Below, one piece after another: positions 51,535 to 59,770 of a stretch of DNA of 64,000 nucleotides. Numbering within the stretch: the stretch's first letter is position 1; each line of letters opens with the position of its first letter. A program made the position numbers and the translations under genes. The stretch comes from DATKFM01 sp046154965 (lineage in GTDB: Bacteria > Pseudomonadota > Alphaproteobacteria > Dongiales > Dongiaceae), in assembly GCA_046154965.1 (NCBI GenBank), contig JBJXDY010000015.1:1-64000 (forward strand), read 5' to 3'. The notes below the pieces were generated by a model. The model saw only the letters and a program-made list of their open reading frames with translations. It did not search any database and was not told where the DNA came from.

Positions 51535-52320
51535 ATGACGGCAGCATTTGACAACGTCGCGCATCTTCTGATGCGCGAACATGCCGATGGCGCACGGTAC
51601 CACCTCCTGCCGCCCGAAACCGGCGTCACCAACCTCGATGCCGCCTACGCCGTCCAGCGCCGCTATGTCGAGCTGATGATCCCCAAGGCCGGCAGGCCCG
51701 CCGGCTACAAGATCGGCCTCACCTCCGCCCGCATGCAGAAAATGTGCAACATCGACCGGCCGTTGGCCGGCGTCGTGCTGGCCAGCCGCGTGATGCAAAG
51801 CGGCGCCGTGCTGCACACCGGCAGTTACGGCCGTATGGGCCTGGAGTTCGAAGTCGGCGTCCGGCTCGGCCGCGACCTGCCGCCGCGGGCGACGCCCTAT
51901 AACCTGGACGAAGTTGCCCTGGCCGTCGACGGCGTCTGTGCCGGTGTCGAAGTGGTCGACGACCGCAACGCCGACTACAAGGTGCTGGAGGCTCTGTCGC
52001 TGATCGCCGACAACGCCTGGAACGCGGGCATCGTGCTCGGCGATTTCACCAAATCCTGGAGCGATCTCGAGAGCGCCTGCGGTGTGATGAAATTCAATGG
52101 CGAGAAAGCCGACCGCGGCTTCGGCCGCGATGTGCTCGGCCATCCCTTCATTCCCCTGACCTGGCTGGCCAATCACCTCGCCGCCTCTGGCAACGGACTC
52201 AAGGCCGGCGACATCGTGATGACCGGCAGCCTGATCCCTACGCGGTTTCCGAAGGAGCCGGGCCAATTCCGCTTCGATCTCTCGGGCGTCGGCTCGGTCG
52301 AACTGTCGGTCGCCGTATGA
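51535..52320 (+). CDS. 2-oxo-hepta-3-ene-1,7-dioate hydratase / 2-keto-4-pentenoate hydratase family
   Basis: The 261-residue protein belongs to the FAH-fold hydratases that add water to 2-oxo-dienoates in meta-cleavage pathways. Characteristic stretches are GYKIGLTSARMQKMCNIDRPLAGVVLA, the metal ligands in LEFEVGVRLGRDLP (E-x-E type), and AGDIVMTGSLIPTRFP at the end. The first half resembles HpaH. No other meta-cleavage gene is in the window, although an HpaB-like monooxygenase lies 20 kb away. It stands alone between the Fe-ADH gene and a convergent DUF1989 gene. Confidence 0.87.
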   Translation: MTAAFDNVAHLLMREHADGARYHLLPPETGVTNLDAAYAVQRRYVELMIPKAGRPAGYKIGLTSARMQKMCNIDRPLAGVVLASRVMQSGAVLHTGSYGRMGLEFEVGVRLGRDLPPRATPYNLDEVALAVDGVCAGVEVVDDRNADYKVLEALSLIADNAWNAGIVLGDFTKSWSDLESACGVMKFNGEKADRGFGRDVLGHPFIPLTWLANHLAASGNGLKAGDIVMTGSLIPTRFPKEPGQFRFDLSGVGSVELSVAV

Positions 52321-52358
52321 GATCACACTGGCGGGAACTGAGCCACCCAAGCGGCACC

Positions 52359-52961
52359 CTACCCCACCTCCACCACCAGTTCCGTCGGCCCGCCGGGCGC
52401 GTTGATGGTCCAGCCGGGGATCGGCAGGTCGAACGGGCAGGACGATACCACGCAGATCAGGTCCATCCTCGCCCTGAGCACTACATAGCCGCCCGGTGGC
52501 ACGCTGTTGGGCGGCGAGAGCAGCTTGCCGCCGGGTTCGACTACCGTGTTGGTGAAGAAGTTCACCGGCTGCGGCACCACCTCGATCCCATGACCTAGAC
52601 GCGCCATGGCGCTGCGCAGATTCTCCGAGCAGCTCGCGTGCGGACCGACGAAGCCGAACTGCTCGTAGCGCGCCTGGTCGCACGCCGCGATCATCATGTC
52701 ATGCATGCCGGCGGCGCCGTCTTCCACCAGATCCAGCATCGGCCGGCGGAAGCGCGACAGGAAGGTGTCGCCCGGGCGCGGTTTGATGGAGCGTGTGGTG
52801 ACCCAGCTGTGCATCGGCGACAGCCACTCCCACACATTATCGGCAGCATAAGCGAAGAAATCCGCCGCCTGCGCGCCTTTCGGCGTGGTCAGCCGCAACA
52901 TTTGTCCTTGCGCTACTGGGAACGCCAATCCGCTTCGCGGGGGAATTGTCTCTGTCGTCAT
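52359..52961 (-). CDS. DUF1989 (urea carboxylase-associated) family protein
   Basis: From the ATG at 52961 the protein has 200 residues. The pattern IPPRSGLAFPVAQGQMLRLTTPKGAQAADFFAYAADNVWEWLSPMHSWVTT, then DDGAAGMHDMMIAACD-like (here EDGAAGMHDMMIAACDQARYEQFG) and CSENLRSAMARLG is typical of DUF1989. Family members cluster with urea carboxylase or guanidine-breakdown genes elsewhere, but none is visible here. The conserved Cys and His residues suggest a metal site. A GTG at 52976 would add five residues. Confidence 0.85.
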   Translation of the reverse strand: MTTETIPPRSGLAFPVAQGQMLRLTTPKGAQAADFFAYAADNVWEWLSPMHSWVTTRSIKPRPGDTFLSRFRRPMLDLVEDGAAGMHDMMIAACDQARYEQFGFVGPHASCSENLRSAMARLGHGIEVVPQPVNFFTNTVVEPGGKLLSPPNSVPPGGYVVLRARMDLICVVSSCPFDLPIPGWTINAPGGPTELVVEVG

Positions 52962-53013
52962 GCTTCGCACCGTCACACAAGAAAACTCGCGGCATCGAAT
53001 CTAGCATAGCGTC

Positions 53014-53679
53014 TCAGCGCAAACGCAACCGGCGCCAAGCAGCCATCAATCCTCGTCGCAGGAGGATTGGCAAGAGCGGCCCCACCATGATTGGCACGCC
53101 GACAACAACAAGCAGCCATAGGGTGCCTTGGAGATAATCGGAGAAGATCGGCTCATCGATAACAGGCGGAATCGCGGTTTCGTATCCAATGCGTTTCTGC
53201 TCCTCGAGGTATGTGGCAATGCCTAGGAACGGCCAAAAGAGGCATACCGACGCCATTCCGAAGGCGAGAAAACACACTTGCCAAAGGCGCGGACCTTGCC
53301 ATGACGCGGCACTTCGCGCCAGCATCCATCGGCGAAACGCCGGTAGAATATGCAAAAGTACAGCAGTCGCCACAATCATCGGCAGTACCGGAAGAAACAA
53401 GCTAAGGAGCACCGCAGGCAGATGGAAACTCGGATCGCCGGAACTGCCGTAAACAGTACTTAGCGCATCGAAGTACAATGCAAGCGCAGGCGCCGTTCCG
53501 GTCAATCCCCAGGCCAACAGCGCCTGCACCAGCATTGGAAACGTCACGGCCCAAGTGAGGTATGCCGCGGCGCTGTCAGAATTCTGTGCCTGTGCCTGGA
53601 CAACCGAGGCTGCTGTTGTCCAGGCAGCACTCCAGACGGAGTACTCAAGAGCGAAGATCCAGTTTCGGCAGCAACGCAA
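53014..53679 (-). CDS. Multi-pass membrane protein of unknown function
   Basis: The 221-residue product has four clear hydrophobic helices (LTWAVTFPMLVQALLAWGL; AVLLSLFLPVLPMIVATAVLLHIL; LWQVCFLAFGMASVCLFWPFLGIATYL; GTLWLLVVVGVPIMVGPLLPILL) and a basic C-terminus. No family is recognised. The only usable start in frame is a TTG at 53679, and no good ribosome site is seen, so the 5' end may be misplaced or lost. It lies 147 bases after two overlapping hypothetical genes on the same strand and may be their partner. Confidence 0.55.
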   Translation of the reverse strand: MRCCRNWIFALEYSVWSAAWTTAASVVQAQAQNSDSAAAYLTWAVTFPMLVQALLAWGLTGTAPALALYFDALSTVYGSSGDPSFHLPAVLLSLFLPVLPMIVATAVLLHILPAFRRWMLARSAASWQGPRLWQVCFLAFGMASVCLFWPFLGIATYLEEQKRIGYETAIPPVIDEPIFSDYLQGTLWLLVVVGVPIMVGPLLPILLRRGLMAAWRRLRLR

Positions 53680-53826
53680 AGCCAGTATCCCCGAATAACT
53701 GCGCGATCCGAATATCGCCAGCGATCAAGGCAGCCTTTTGGCTCAGTCTGCACAACATTGTGACGTCGACAGTATCATGGCGTCGACGCATTGGCTCATG
53801 GCCAGCACGCGATGCCCATCACAAGT

Positions 53827-54225
53827 TCAAGGTGTCCATTTGTCGTGTGGATCGCTGTCGATCCACTGGGGCTCTCCAATCAGCTCCAATCGACCATCCG
53901 GCGTGATCTGCAATGTTCCGCTCACGCGCTGAGACCATTGCGACTGCTGCCCGAACTCCTCTGCGCGACCATGAAGCGCCAGCTGACGCGCATCCTCGCC
54001 TTGGAACGTTCGTGGACTTACCTGCAGAGTCGGGAACTCAGTTCCAGCTTCGAAGTCATAGCGGTCATTGTAGTTATGATTTATGAGCCCTCGAAATTCG
54101 ATCTTGTCCCCGCGTCGAGTGAATCCGAAGTTTCCATCGCCACGCAACTGCGCACCGCCTGCAGCGCCCCAAAGATCCAGCTCACCCATGCCGGGTAGGG
54201 TCGACCAATCGAACGGTGCCGTCAC
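53827..54225 (-). CDS. Hypothetical protein with NDRYDF motif, possible toxin-like domain
   Basis: The 132-residue protein starts at a GTG overlapping the stop of the upstream gene (GTGA). It is predicted mostly beta: LINHNYNDRYDFEAGTEFPTLQ, then ALHGRAEEFGQQSQWSQRVSGTLQITPDG. The D-x-Y-D-F element recalls the catalytic D-x-Y-D of colicin M lipid-II hydrolases, but the following His-Arg pair of that family is missing, so the resemblance may be superficial. It has no signal peptide or membrane helix. Codon use is less GC-rich than in flanking housekeeping genes. Confidence 0.6.
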   Translation of the reverse strand: MTAPFDWSTLPGMGELDLWGAAGGAQLRGDGNFGFTRRGDKIEFRGLINHNYNDRYDFEAGTEFPTLQVSPRTFQGEDARQLALHGRAEEFGQQSQWSQRVSGTLQITPDGRLELIGEPQWIDSDPHDKWTP

Positions 54226-54902
54226 GAACTACGCTCGATAGTCTCACCGTCGCGCAAGTTCAATAGGTCATCCCCGATCCGCTCCCATTTGGACGTTGAG
54301 GACATCGTGCGGGGTAGGCCGTCGACATAAACAGTTTCCCTTTGGACTTTCGGGTTGGTCATCCAGTCGATGAAGTGCTGTTGAATACGCGCCTCCGGGT
54401 TCGTCACCGCATCGAACTGCCGCAGATACTCGGGGCTGTAGTGGGCGATTCCTCCATTTTTATCGAGATGTCGGCGAAGTGCTTTCGCTGACTCCCCCGC
54501 AGTCAAGGCGCCATATGCCCTTAAGTTGCCTTCGACCTGATTGAGCAAATCCTCGGTTTCATCAAGCTTCTTGTTCAGGTCTTTCCGATCCTCAACCCGT
54601 CGCCGTACTTCAGATTGATCGCGCATCGCAACTGGATCGTTCTGCCGCGCCTCCGCTCGCCGGCGGGCTTCCTGGGCATAGGCGCGGCGCCTTCGTTCCG
54701 ATTCCTCGATCGCGTCTGCAGCGTCATGGACAGATGGACCGCCGGTGGCGGTTGTCCGCTCGATGGGCGGCCGCCAGCCCATGGCAGCGATGCGAGGCAT
54801 TTCTTCCTCCTCGATGCGCTCCAGCTTTTCCTGCCGGAGCAGGCGGCGATGAATTTCCTTCTGCTCGGCATCAAAATCGCGGTCTCTCGGCGTTCCCGAC
54901 AT
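54222..54902 (-). CDS. Charged, helical hypothetical protein
   Basis: The 226-residue protein begins MSGTPRDRDFDAEQKEIHRRLLRQEKLERIEEEEMPRIAAMGW and is very rich in Glu, Arg and Lys through residue 120 (EESERRRRAYAQEARRRAEARQ), predicting long helices or a coiled coil. The second half is globular (AVTNPEARIQQHFIDWMTNPKVQRETVYVDGLPRTMSST). No family is recognised. It is translationally coupled to the NDRYDF protein, suggesting that the two interact. A promoter probably lies in the AT-rich sequence near 54930-54960. Confidence 0.6.
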   Translation of the reverse strand: MSGTPRDRDFDAEQKEIHRRLLRQEKLERIEEEEMPRIAAMGWRPPIERTTATGGPSVHDAADAIEESERRRRAYAQEARRRAEARQNDPVAMRDQSEVRRRVEDRKDLNKKLDETEDLLNQVEGNLRAYGALTAGESAKALRRHLDKNGGIAHYSPEYLRQFDAVTNPEARIQQHFIDWMTNPKVQRETVYVDGLPRTMSSTSKWERIGDDLLNLRDGETIERSS

Positions 54903-55363
54903 GGCGCCATCCTCTGGATTGGGCGTTTACGCTTGCATCATATAAATTTTACGCATAACATGTCAAGAACAAAACGGCAACTTCTGCACAGCGCGGTGGA
55001 TGGTGTTTTCCCGGATTACCCCCAAAACGGGCGCGGCATCTCCTGGGCAAAAGGGCTATGCATAATACGTACTATTGGATGCCAGAATGGCGGGTCGCCA
55101 GGTTTGCTCGGCAGACGAGTCCGCTGGACAAATCGCGCGTGCGATTTTTCGCTTGGCGTGGGGTTGATCGCACAGAATCGAGTTTCCGGCGGATCTCCAG
55201 CGGTCGTCCCTGCCGGGCTCTGTACACTCCGCAGCCGCCACGTCTTCGCATGAATTCTTCTACGGCCGACGGGCGGTGCCGCAGGATTCCCCGCTGGACA
55301 TGGGGTCGATTGCTCGAATTGAGGGCCTCCGCTGGACGGCCCGGCGGACGAACCGCCCAGCGG
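54903..55363. other. Intergenic region downstream of putA with a hairpin
   Basis: No gene is supportable in these 460 bases. A hairpin at 55130-55147 (AAATCGC-GCGT-GCGATTT, then TTC) may be a weak terminator on the plus strand; putA ends at 55364 on the other strand. The part near 54940-54965 is AT-rich and likely promotes the hypothetical gene pair. Confidence 0.5.
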
Positions 55364-58300
55364 TCAGCCCGCCCCCTCCTCCAGGGACAAGAGCGACGCG
55401 TTGCCACCGGCCGCCGTGGTGTCGATGGTCAGCGTCCGCTCCGTCGCGAAGCGGTGGAGATAGCGCGGACCGCCGGCCTTCGGTCCGGTGCCGGAGAGGC
55501 CTTCGCCGCCGAAGGGCTGCACGCCCACCACGGCGCCGATCATGTTGCGGTTGACGTAGGCGTTGCCCACCCGCAGCCGCTCATGGATGTAGCGCACCCG
55601 GGAATCGATGCGGCTGTGGATGCCGAGCGTGAGGCCGTAGCCGGTGGCGTTCACGGCGTCCAGCACCTGGTCCAGCCGCTCGCCGTCATACCTGACGACA
55701 TGGAGGATGGGGCCGAACACCTCCGTCTCCAGCCGCGAGAGCTTGTCGATGCGGTAGGCCCGCGGCGCCACATAGCTGCCATGGGCGCAGTCCGCCGGCA
55801 GCTTCAGCTCGTGGATCAGCTCGCCCTCTTTCGCCATGCGCGCGCCGTGGGCCTCCAGCGTGGCTTTCGCCTCTGCGTCGATCACAGGCCCCACATCGGT
55901 GGACAGCAGGCCCGGATCGCCGATGCGCAGCTCCGCCATGGCGCCCGCCAGCATCTCCTCGATCTTCGGCGCCACGTCGTCCTGCAGGAACAGCACGCGC
56001 AAGGCCGAGCAGCGCTGCCCCGCGCTCTGGAAGCTGGAAATCAGCACGTCCCGCACCACCTGCTCCGGCAGCGCCGAGGAATCCACGATCATCGCGTTCT
56101 GCCCGCCGGTCTCCGCGATCAGCGGCACGATCGGCCCGTCGCGGGCGGCCAGCACGCGGTTGATCGCGCGCGCCGTGTCGGTGGAGCCGGTGAAGGCAAC
56201 GCCCGCGATATCGGGATGGGCTGCCAGGGGCGCTCCCGCATTGGGCCCATCGCCCGGCAGCAGATGCAGCGCGTCGGCGGGCACGCCCGCCTGATGCAAC
56301 AGCTTCACTGCCGCGGCGGCGATCAGCGGCGTCCGCTCCGCCGGCTTGGCGATCACCGCGTTGCCGGCGGCGAGCGCCGCGGTCACCTGGCCCATGAAGA
56401 TCGCCAGCGGAAAGTTCCAGGGCGAGATGCAGGCGAACACGCCGCGCCCTTCCAGCGCGATCTGGTTGCGCTCGCCGGTCGGCCCCGGCAGCGCCAGCGG
56501 CGACGCGAAATCCGCCCGCGCCCGTTCCGCATAATAGCGGCAGAAATCCACCGCCTCGCGCAGTTCGGCCAGCGCATCGGGAATGGTCTTGCCGGCCTCG
56601 CGCACGCAGAGCGCCATCAGCCGGCCGCGGTTCTGCTCCATCAGGTCGGCCGCGCGGTCCAGGCAAGCGGCGCGCTCGGCCGCCGGCGTGCCGTCCCAGG
56701 CCGGCCCCGCCCGCAGCGCCCGCTGCATCGCCGCGCCCACATCGGCCGCCGTCGCTTCCGTCACCTGGCCGACGGTCCGCCGCCGGTCAGCGGGATCGGT
56801 CACCGGCCGGCTCGCGCCGGATTTGGCCACGCCGCCGATCAGCGGCGCCGCGGCGAAGCTCTCCGCCGCCGCCTGCGCCATGGCCTGCGCCAGCGGCTGC
56901 AGCTCGTTGAGATCCGTCAGGTCGATGCCCCGGGAGTTGCGCCGCGCCTCGCCGAACAGCTTGGCCGGCAGGGGAATGCGCGGATGCGGCTTCACAATGT
57001 GCTTCCGGAGCCGCGCCACCGGATCGGCGATCAGCTCGCCGATCGGCGCCGCCTCGTCGACGATGCGGTTGACGAAGGACGTGTTTGCGCCGTTCTCCAG
57101 CAGCCGCCGCACCAGATAGGCCAGCAGGTCTTCATGGCTGCCCACGGGCGCATAGATGCGCGCGGGGATGTTCAGCTTGTCGGCGCCGACCACCTCGTCA
57201 TAGAGCGCGTCGCCCATGCCATGCAGCCGCTGGAACTCGAAATCCCTGACATTGCCCGCCATCTCCACGATCGCCGAGAGGGTGTGGGCGTTGTGGGTGG
57301 CGAACATCGGGAAGATCGCCTCGCCATCCGCCAGCAGCTTGCGCGCGCAGGCCAGGTACGACACATCGGTCGAGGTCTTGCGCGTGAAGACGGGATAGCC
57401 GTGCAGCCCGCGCTCTTGGCTCCATTTGATCTCGCTGTCCCAATAGGCGCCCTTGACCAGCCGCACCATCAGCCGCCGCTGATGCCGCTGCGCCATCGCC
57501 TTCAGCCAATCGATCAGCGGCAGGCAGCGCTTCTGATAGGCCTGGATCGCCAGGCCCAGTCCTTTCCAGCCCTTGAGAGAAGCATCGCCGCTCATGGCCT
57601 CGATCACATCCAGCGAGATGTCGAGCCGCTCCGCCTCCTCCGCATCGATGGTGAAGCTGATATCGGCCGCCTTTGCCGCCTGGGCCAGTTTCACCACCCG
57701 CGGCACCACCTCCCGCATCACCCGGTCGGCTTGCGCGAATTCGTAGCGCGGATGCAGCGCCGACAGCTTCACCGAGATGCCCGGCCCGGCGAACGGCCCG
57801 CGTCCCGCCGCCGCCTTGCCGATGGCGCCGATGGCGGCATGGTAGGCGCGGTCATAGCGCTCCGCGTCGCGCAATGTGCGCGCCGCCTCGCCCAACATGT
57901 CGTAGGAATAGCGGTAGCCGCGTTTTTCCATCGCCTCGGCGCGCTCCAGCGCCTCGCCGATATCGCGGCCCATGACGAACTGCCGGCCGAGGATGCGCAT
58001 CGCCTGGGTCACCGCCTGGCGGATGACAGGCTCGCCGCTGCGCACCACCAGCCGCCGCAACATGCCGCCGAGATCCCGCGCCTCCGGCGCCTCGAAGCGC
58101 ATGATGCGGCCGGTCAGCATCAGCGCCCAGGTGGACGCGTTGACCAGCAGCGATTCGCTGGTGCCCAGATGCTTCTCCCAATCGGCATCGGCCAGCTTGT
58201 CCTTGATCAGCTCGTCGGCGGTCTCGGCATCGGGAATGCGCAGCAGCGCCTCCGCCAGGCACATCAGCACCACGCCCTCGCGGCTGGAGAGCTGGTATTC

Positions 58301-58570
58301 ATGCATGAAGGCATCGATGCCGCCCTGGCCGACACGCTGCTCCCGCACCTTCAGCACGAGTTCGCGGGCGCGCCGGGCGATCCGGTCCAGCAGCTCGGCG
58401 GGCATTTCCGCCTCGCGCAGGAGCAGCTCGACAACAGCGGATTCGTCATCGCGGTATGTATCGCGAAGGCGCTGCCGCAACGGGTCGGCGGCGGCGGGCG
58501 GTTCGGACAGGATCATGGGCGGCATGGGCAATGCGACTGGAGGCTGGCGTTCCGCCGCCACCTCTACCAC
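55364..58570 (-). CDS. putA: Bifunctional proline dehydrogenase / L-glutamate gamma-semialdehyde dehydrogenase
   Basis: PutA oxidises proline to glutamate in two steps with FAD and NAD+. The protein has 1068 residues and is of the short type without the N-terminal ribbon-helix-helix DNA-binding domain of E. coli PutA. The proline dehydrogenase barrel covers about 150-460 (GISVKLSALHPRYE, VRLVKGAYWDSEIKWSQ, FATHNAHTL). The aldehyde dehydrogenase half has FACISPWNFPLAIF, AETGGQNAMIVD and catalytic Cys in SAGQRCSALR. A GTG at 58570 is the annotated start, but Met codons at residues 16 and 19 are plausible. It cannot repress its own gene; no separate regulator is adjacent. Confidence 0.96.
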   Translation of the reverse strand: MVEVAAERQPPVALPMPPMILSEPPAAADPLRQRLRDTYRDDESAVVELLLREAEMPAELLDRIARRARELVLKVREQRVGQGGIDAFMHEYQLSSREGVVLMCLAEALLRIPDAETADELIKDKLADADWEKHLGTSESLLVNASTWALMLTGRIMRFEAPEARDLGGMLRRLVVRSGEPVIRQAVTQAMRILGRQFVMGRDIGEALERAEAMEKRGYRYSYDMLGEAARTLRDAERYDRAYHAAIGAIGKAAAGRGPFAGPGISVKLSALHPRYEFAQADRVMREVVPRVVKLAQAAKAADISFTIDAEEAERLDISLDVIEAMSGDASLKGWKGLGLAIQAYQKRCLPLIDWLKAMAQRHQRRLMVRLVKGAYWDSEIKWSQERGLHGYPVFTRKTSTDVSYLACARKLLADGEAIFPMFATHNAHTLSAIVEMAGNVRDFEFQRLHGMGDALYDEVVGADKLNIPARIYAPVGSHEDLLAYLVRRLLENGANTSFVNRIVDEAAPIGELIADPVARLRKHIVKPHPRIPLPAKLFGEARRNSRGIDLTDLNELQPLAQAMAQAAAESFAAAPLIGGVAKSGASRPVTDPADRRRTVGQVTEATAADVGAAMQRALRAGPAWDGTPAAERAACLDRAADLMEQNRGRLMALCVREAGKTIPDALAELREAVDFCRYYAERARADFASPLALPGPTGERNQIALEGRGVFACISPWNFPLAIFMGQVTAALAAGNAVIAKPAERTPLIAAAAVKLLHQAGVPADALHLLPGDGPNAGAPLAAHPDIAGVAFTGSTDTARAINRVLAARDGPIVPLIAETGGQNAMIVDSSALPEQVVRDVLISSFQSAGQRCSALRVLFLQDDVAPKIEEMLAGAMAELRIGDPGLLSTDVGPVIDAEAKATLEAHGARMAKEGELIHELKLPADCAHGSYVAPRAYRIDKLSRLETEVFGPILHVVRYDGERLDQVLDAVNATGYGLTLGIHSRIDSRVRYIHERLRVGNAYVNRNMIGAVVGVQPFGGEGLSGTGPKAGGPRYLHRFATERTLTIDTTAAGGNASLLSLEEGAG

Positions 58571-58612
58571 TCCCCCGCCCGCCGTCCAACGGCCGTGCGG
58601 TCCGCGGCGGTT

Positions 58613-59689
58613 CTACGCCGCCGAAAACCGGTAGATTGTCGTGCTGGTGAAGGTCTCGCGGGGACGGAGAACGGTGGGCGGGAAATGCGGCTTGTTCGGG
58701 GAATCCGGGAAATGCTGGGTCTCCAGGCACAGGCCGCTATGCTTGCGGTAGGCGCCGCCCGATCCCGGCGGCGTGCCGTCGAGGAAATTGCCGGCATAGA
58801 ACTGGATGCCCGGCTGGTTGGTCAGCACCTCCATCGTCCGCCCGCTGGCCGGATCCTCCAGCCGCGCCGCCGGCACCGGCACCTTGCCGCCGCCGCCTTT
58901 CACTACCCAGTTGTGATCGTAGCCGCTGCCGTTAAGCAGCTGCGGATGGGGTTCGCCGATGCGGTCGCCGATCCGCGTGGCGGTGCGGAAATCGAACGGC
59001 GTGCCGCCGACCCCCGCGATGTCGCCCCGGGGGATCGATGCCGCGTCGACGGGCGTATACTGGTCGGCATTCAGCATCAGGCGATGGTCCAGGATCGTGC
59101 CGGCGCCATTGCCCGCGAGATTGAAATAGGCGTGGTTGGTCAGGTTCACCACCGTCGGCTTGTCTGTGGTCGCCCGGTAGTCGATGCGCCATTCGTTGCC
59201 GAAGCGCACGCTGTAGACCACCGTGACAGCGAGATTGCCGGGGAAGCCCTCCGCGCCGTCGGGGCTGCGATGGGTGAGTTCCAGCCCGGCGCCGTCGGCG
59301 ATTTCGACTTCCCGCACCCGCCAGATCTGCTTATCGAGGGCGTTCGGGCCGCCATGGAGCGTGTTGGCGCCGTTGTTCGCCGGCAGCCGGTACAGGGTGC
59401 CGTCCAAGGTGAATTGCGCGCCGCCGATGCGGTTGGCATAGCGGCCGGTGATGCAGCCGAAATACGGGCTGCGGGCGCGGTAGTCCGCCAGCCGGTCGAA
59501 ACCGAGCGTCACATTGCCCATCGCACCTTGCCGGTCGGGCGCTTCGATCCGCGTGACGATGCCGCCATAGGCGATGACGCCGAGGCACAGCGTGTCGCCG
59601 CTGCGCAGCAGATACTCATCGATCTGCATGCCGTTCGGCATGCTGCCGAAGGGTCTCGTCTCGATGCGGCCGGCGGTGCTCTCTGGCAT
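58613..59689 (-). CDS. galM: Aldose 1-epimerase (mutarotase)
   Basis: GalM interconverts alpha and beta anomers of hexoses. The protein (ATG at 59689) has 358 residues. The active-site residues are visible: LHGGPNALDKQIW, the catalytic His in VVNLTNHAYFNLAG, and the Glu in CLETQHFPDSPNKPHFP. The motif FGCITGRYANRIGGAQF is also typical. No signal peptide is seen. An upstream in-frame ATG at 59740 lacks a ribosome site. It lies between putA and dnaE2 on the same strand, with gaps of 42 and 81 bases; no functional link is evident. Confidence 0.94.
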   Translation of the reverse strand: MPESTAGRIETRPFGSMPNGMQIDEYLLRSGDTLCLGVIAYGGIVTRIEAPDRQGAMGNVTLGFDRLADYRARSPYFGCITGRYANRIGGAQFTLDGTLYRLPANNGANTLHGGPNALDKQIWRVREVEIADGAGLELTHRSPDGAEGFPGNLAVTVVYSVRFGNEWRIDYRATTDKPTVVNLTNHAYFNLAGNGAGTILDHRLMLNADQYTPVDAASIPRGDIAGVGGTPFDFRTATRIGDRIGEPHPQLLNGSGYDHNWVVKGGGGKVPVPAARLEDPASGRTMEVLTNQPGIQFYAGNFLDGTPPGSGGAYRKHSGLCLETQHFPDSPNKPHFPPTVLRPRETFTSTTIYRFSAA

Positions 59690-59770
59690 TGGCGAAAACT
59701 TCTTGTTGCGGCAGACGATGAGCAATTTCCACCGCCGCATCAGGTGGAGTCAATGCGCCGTGCTCGCCGC

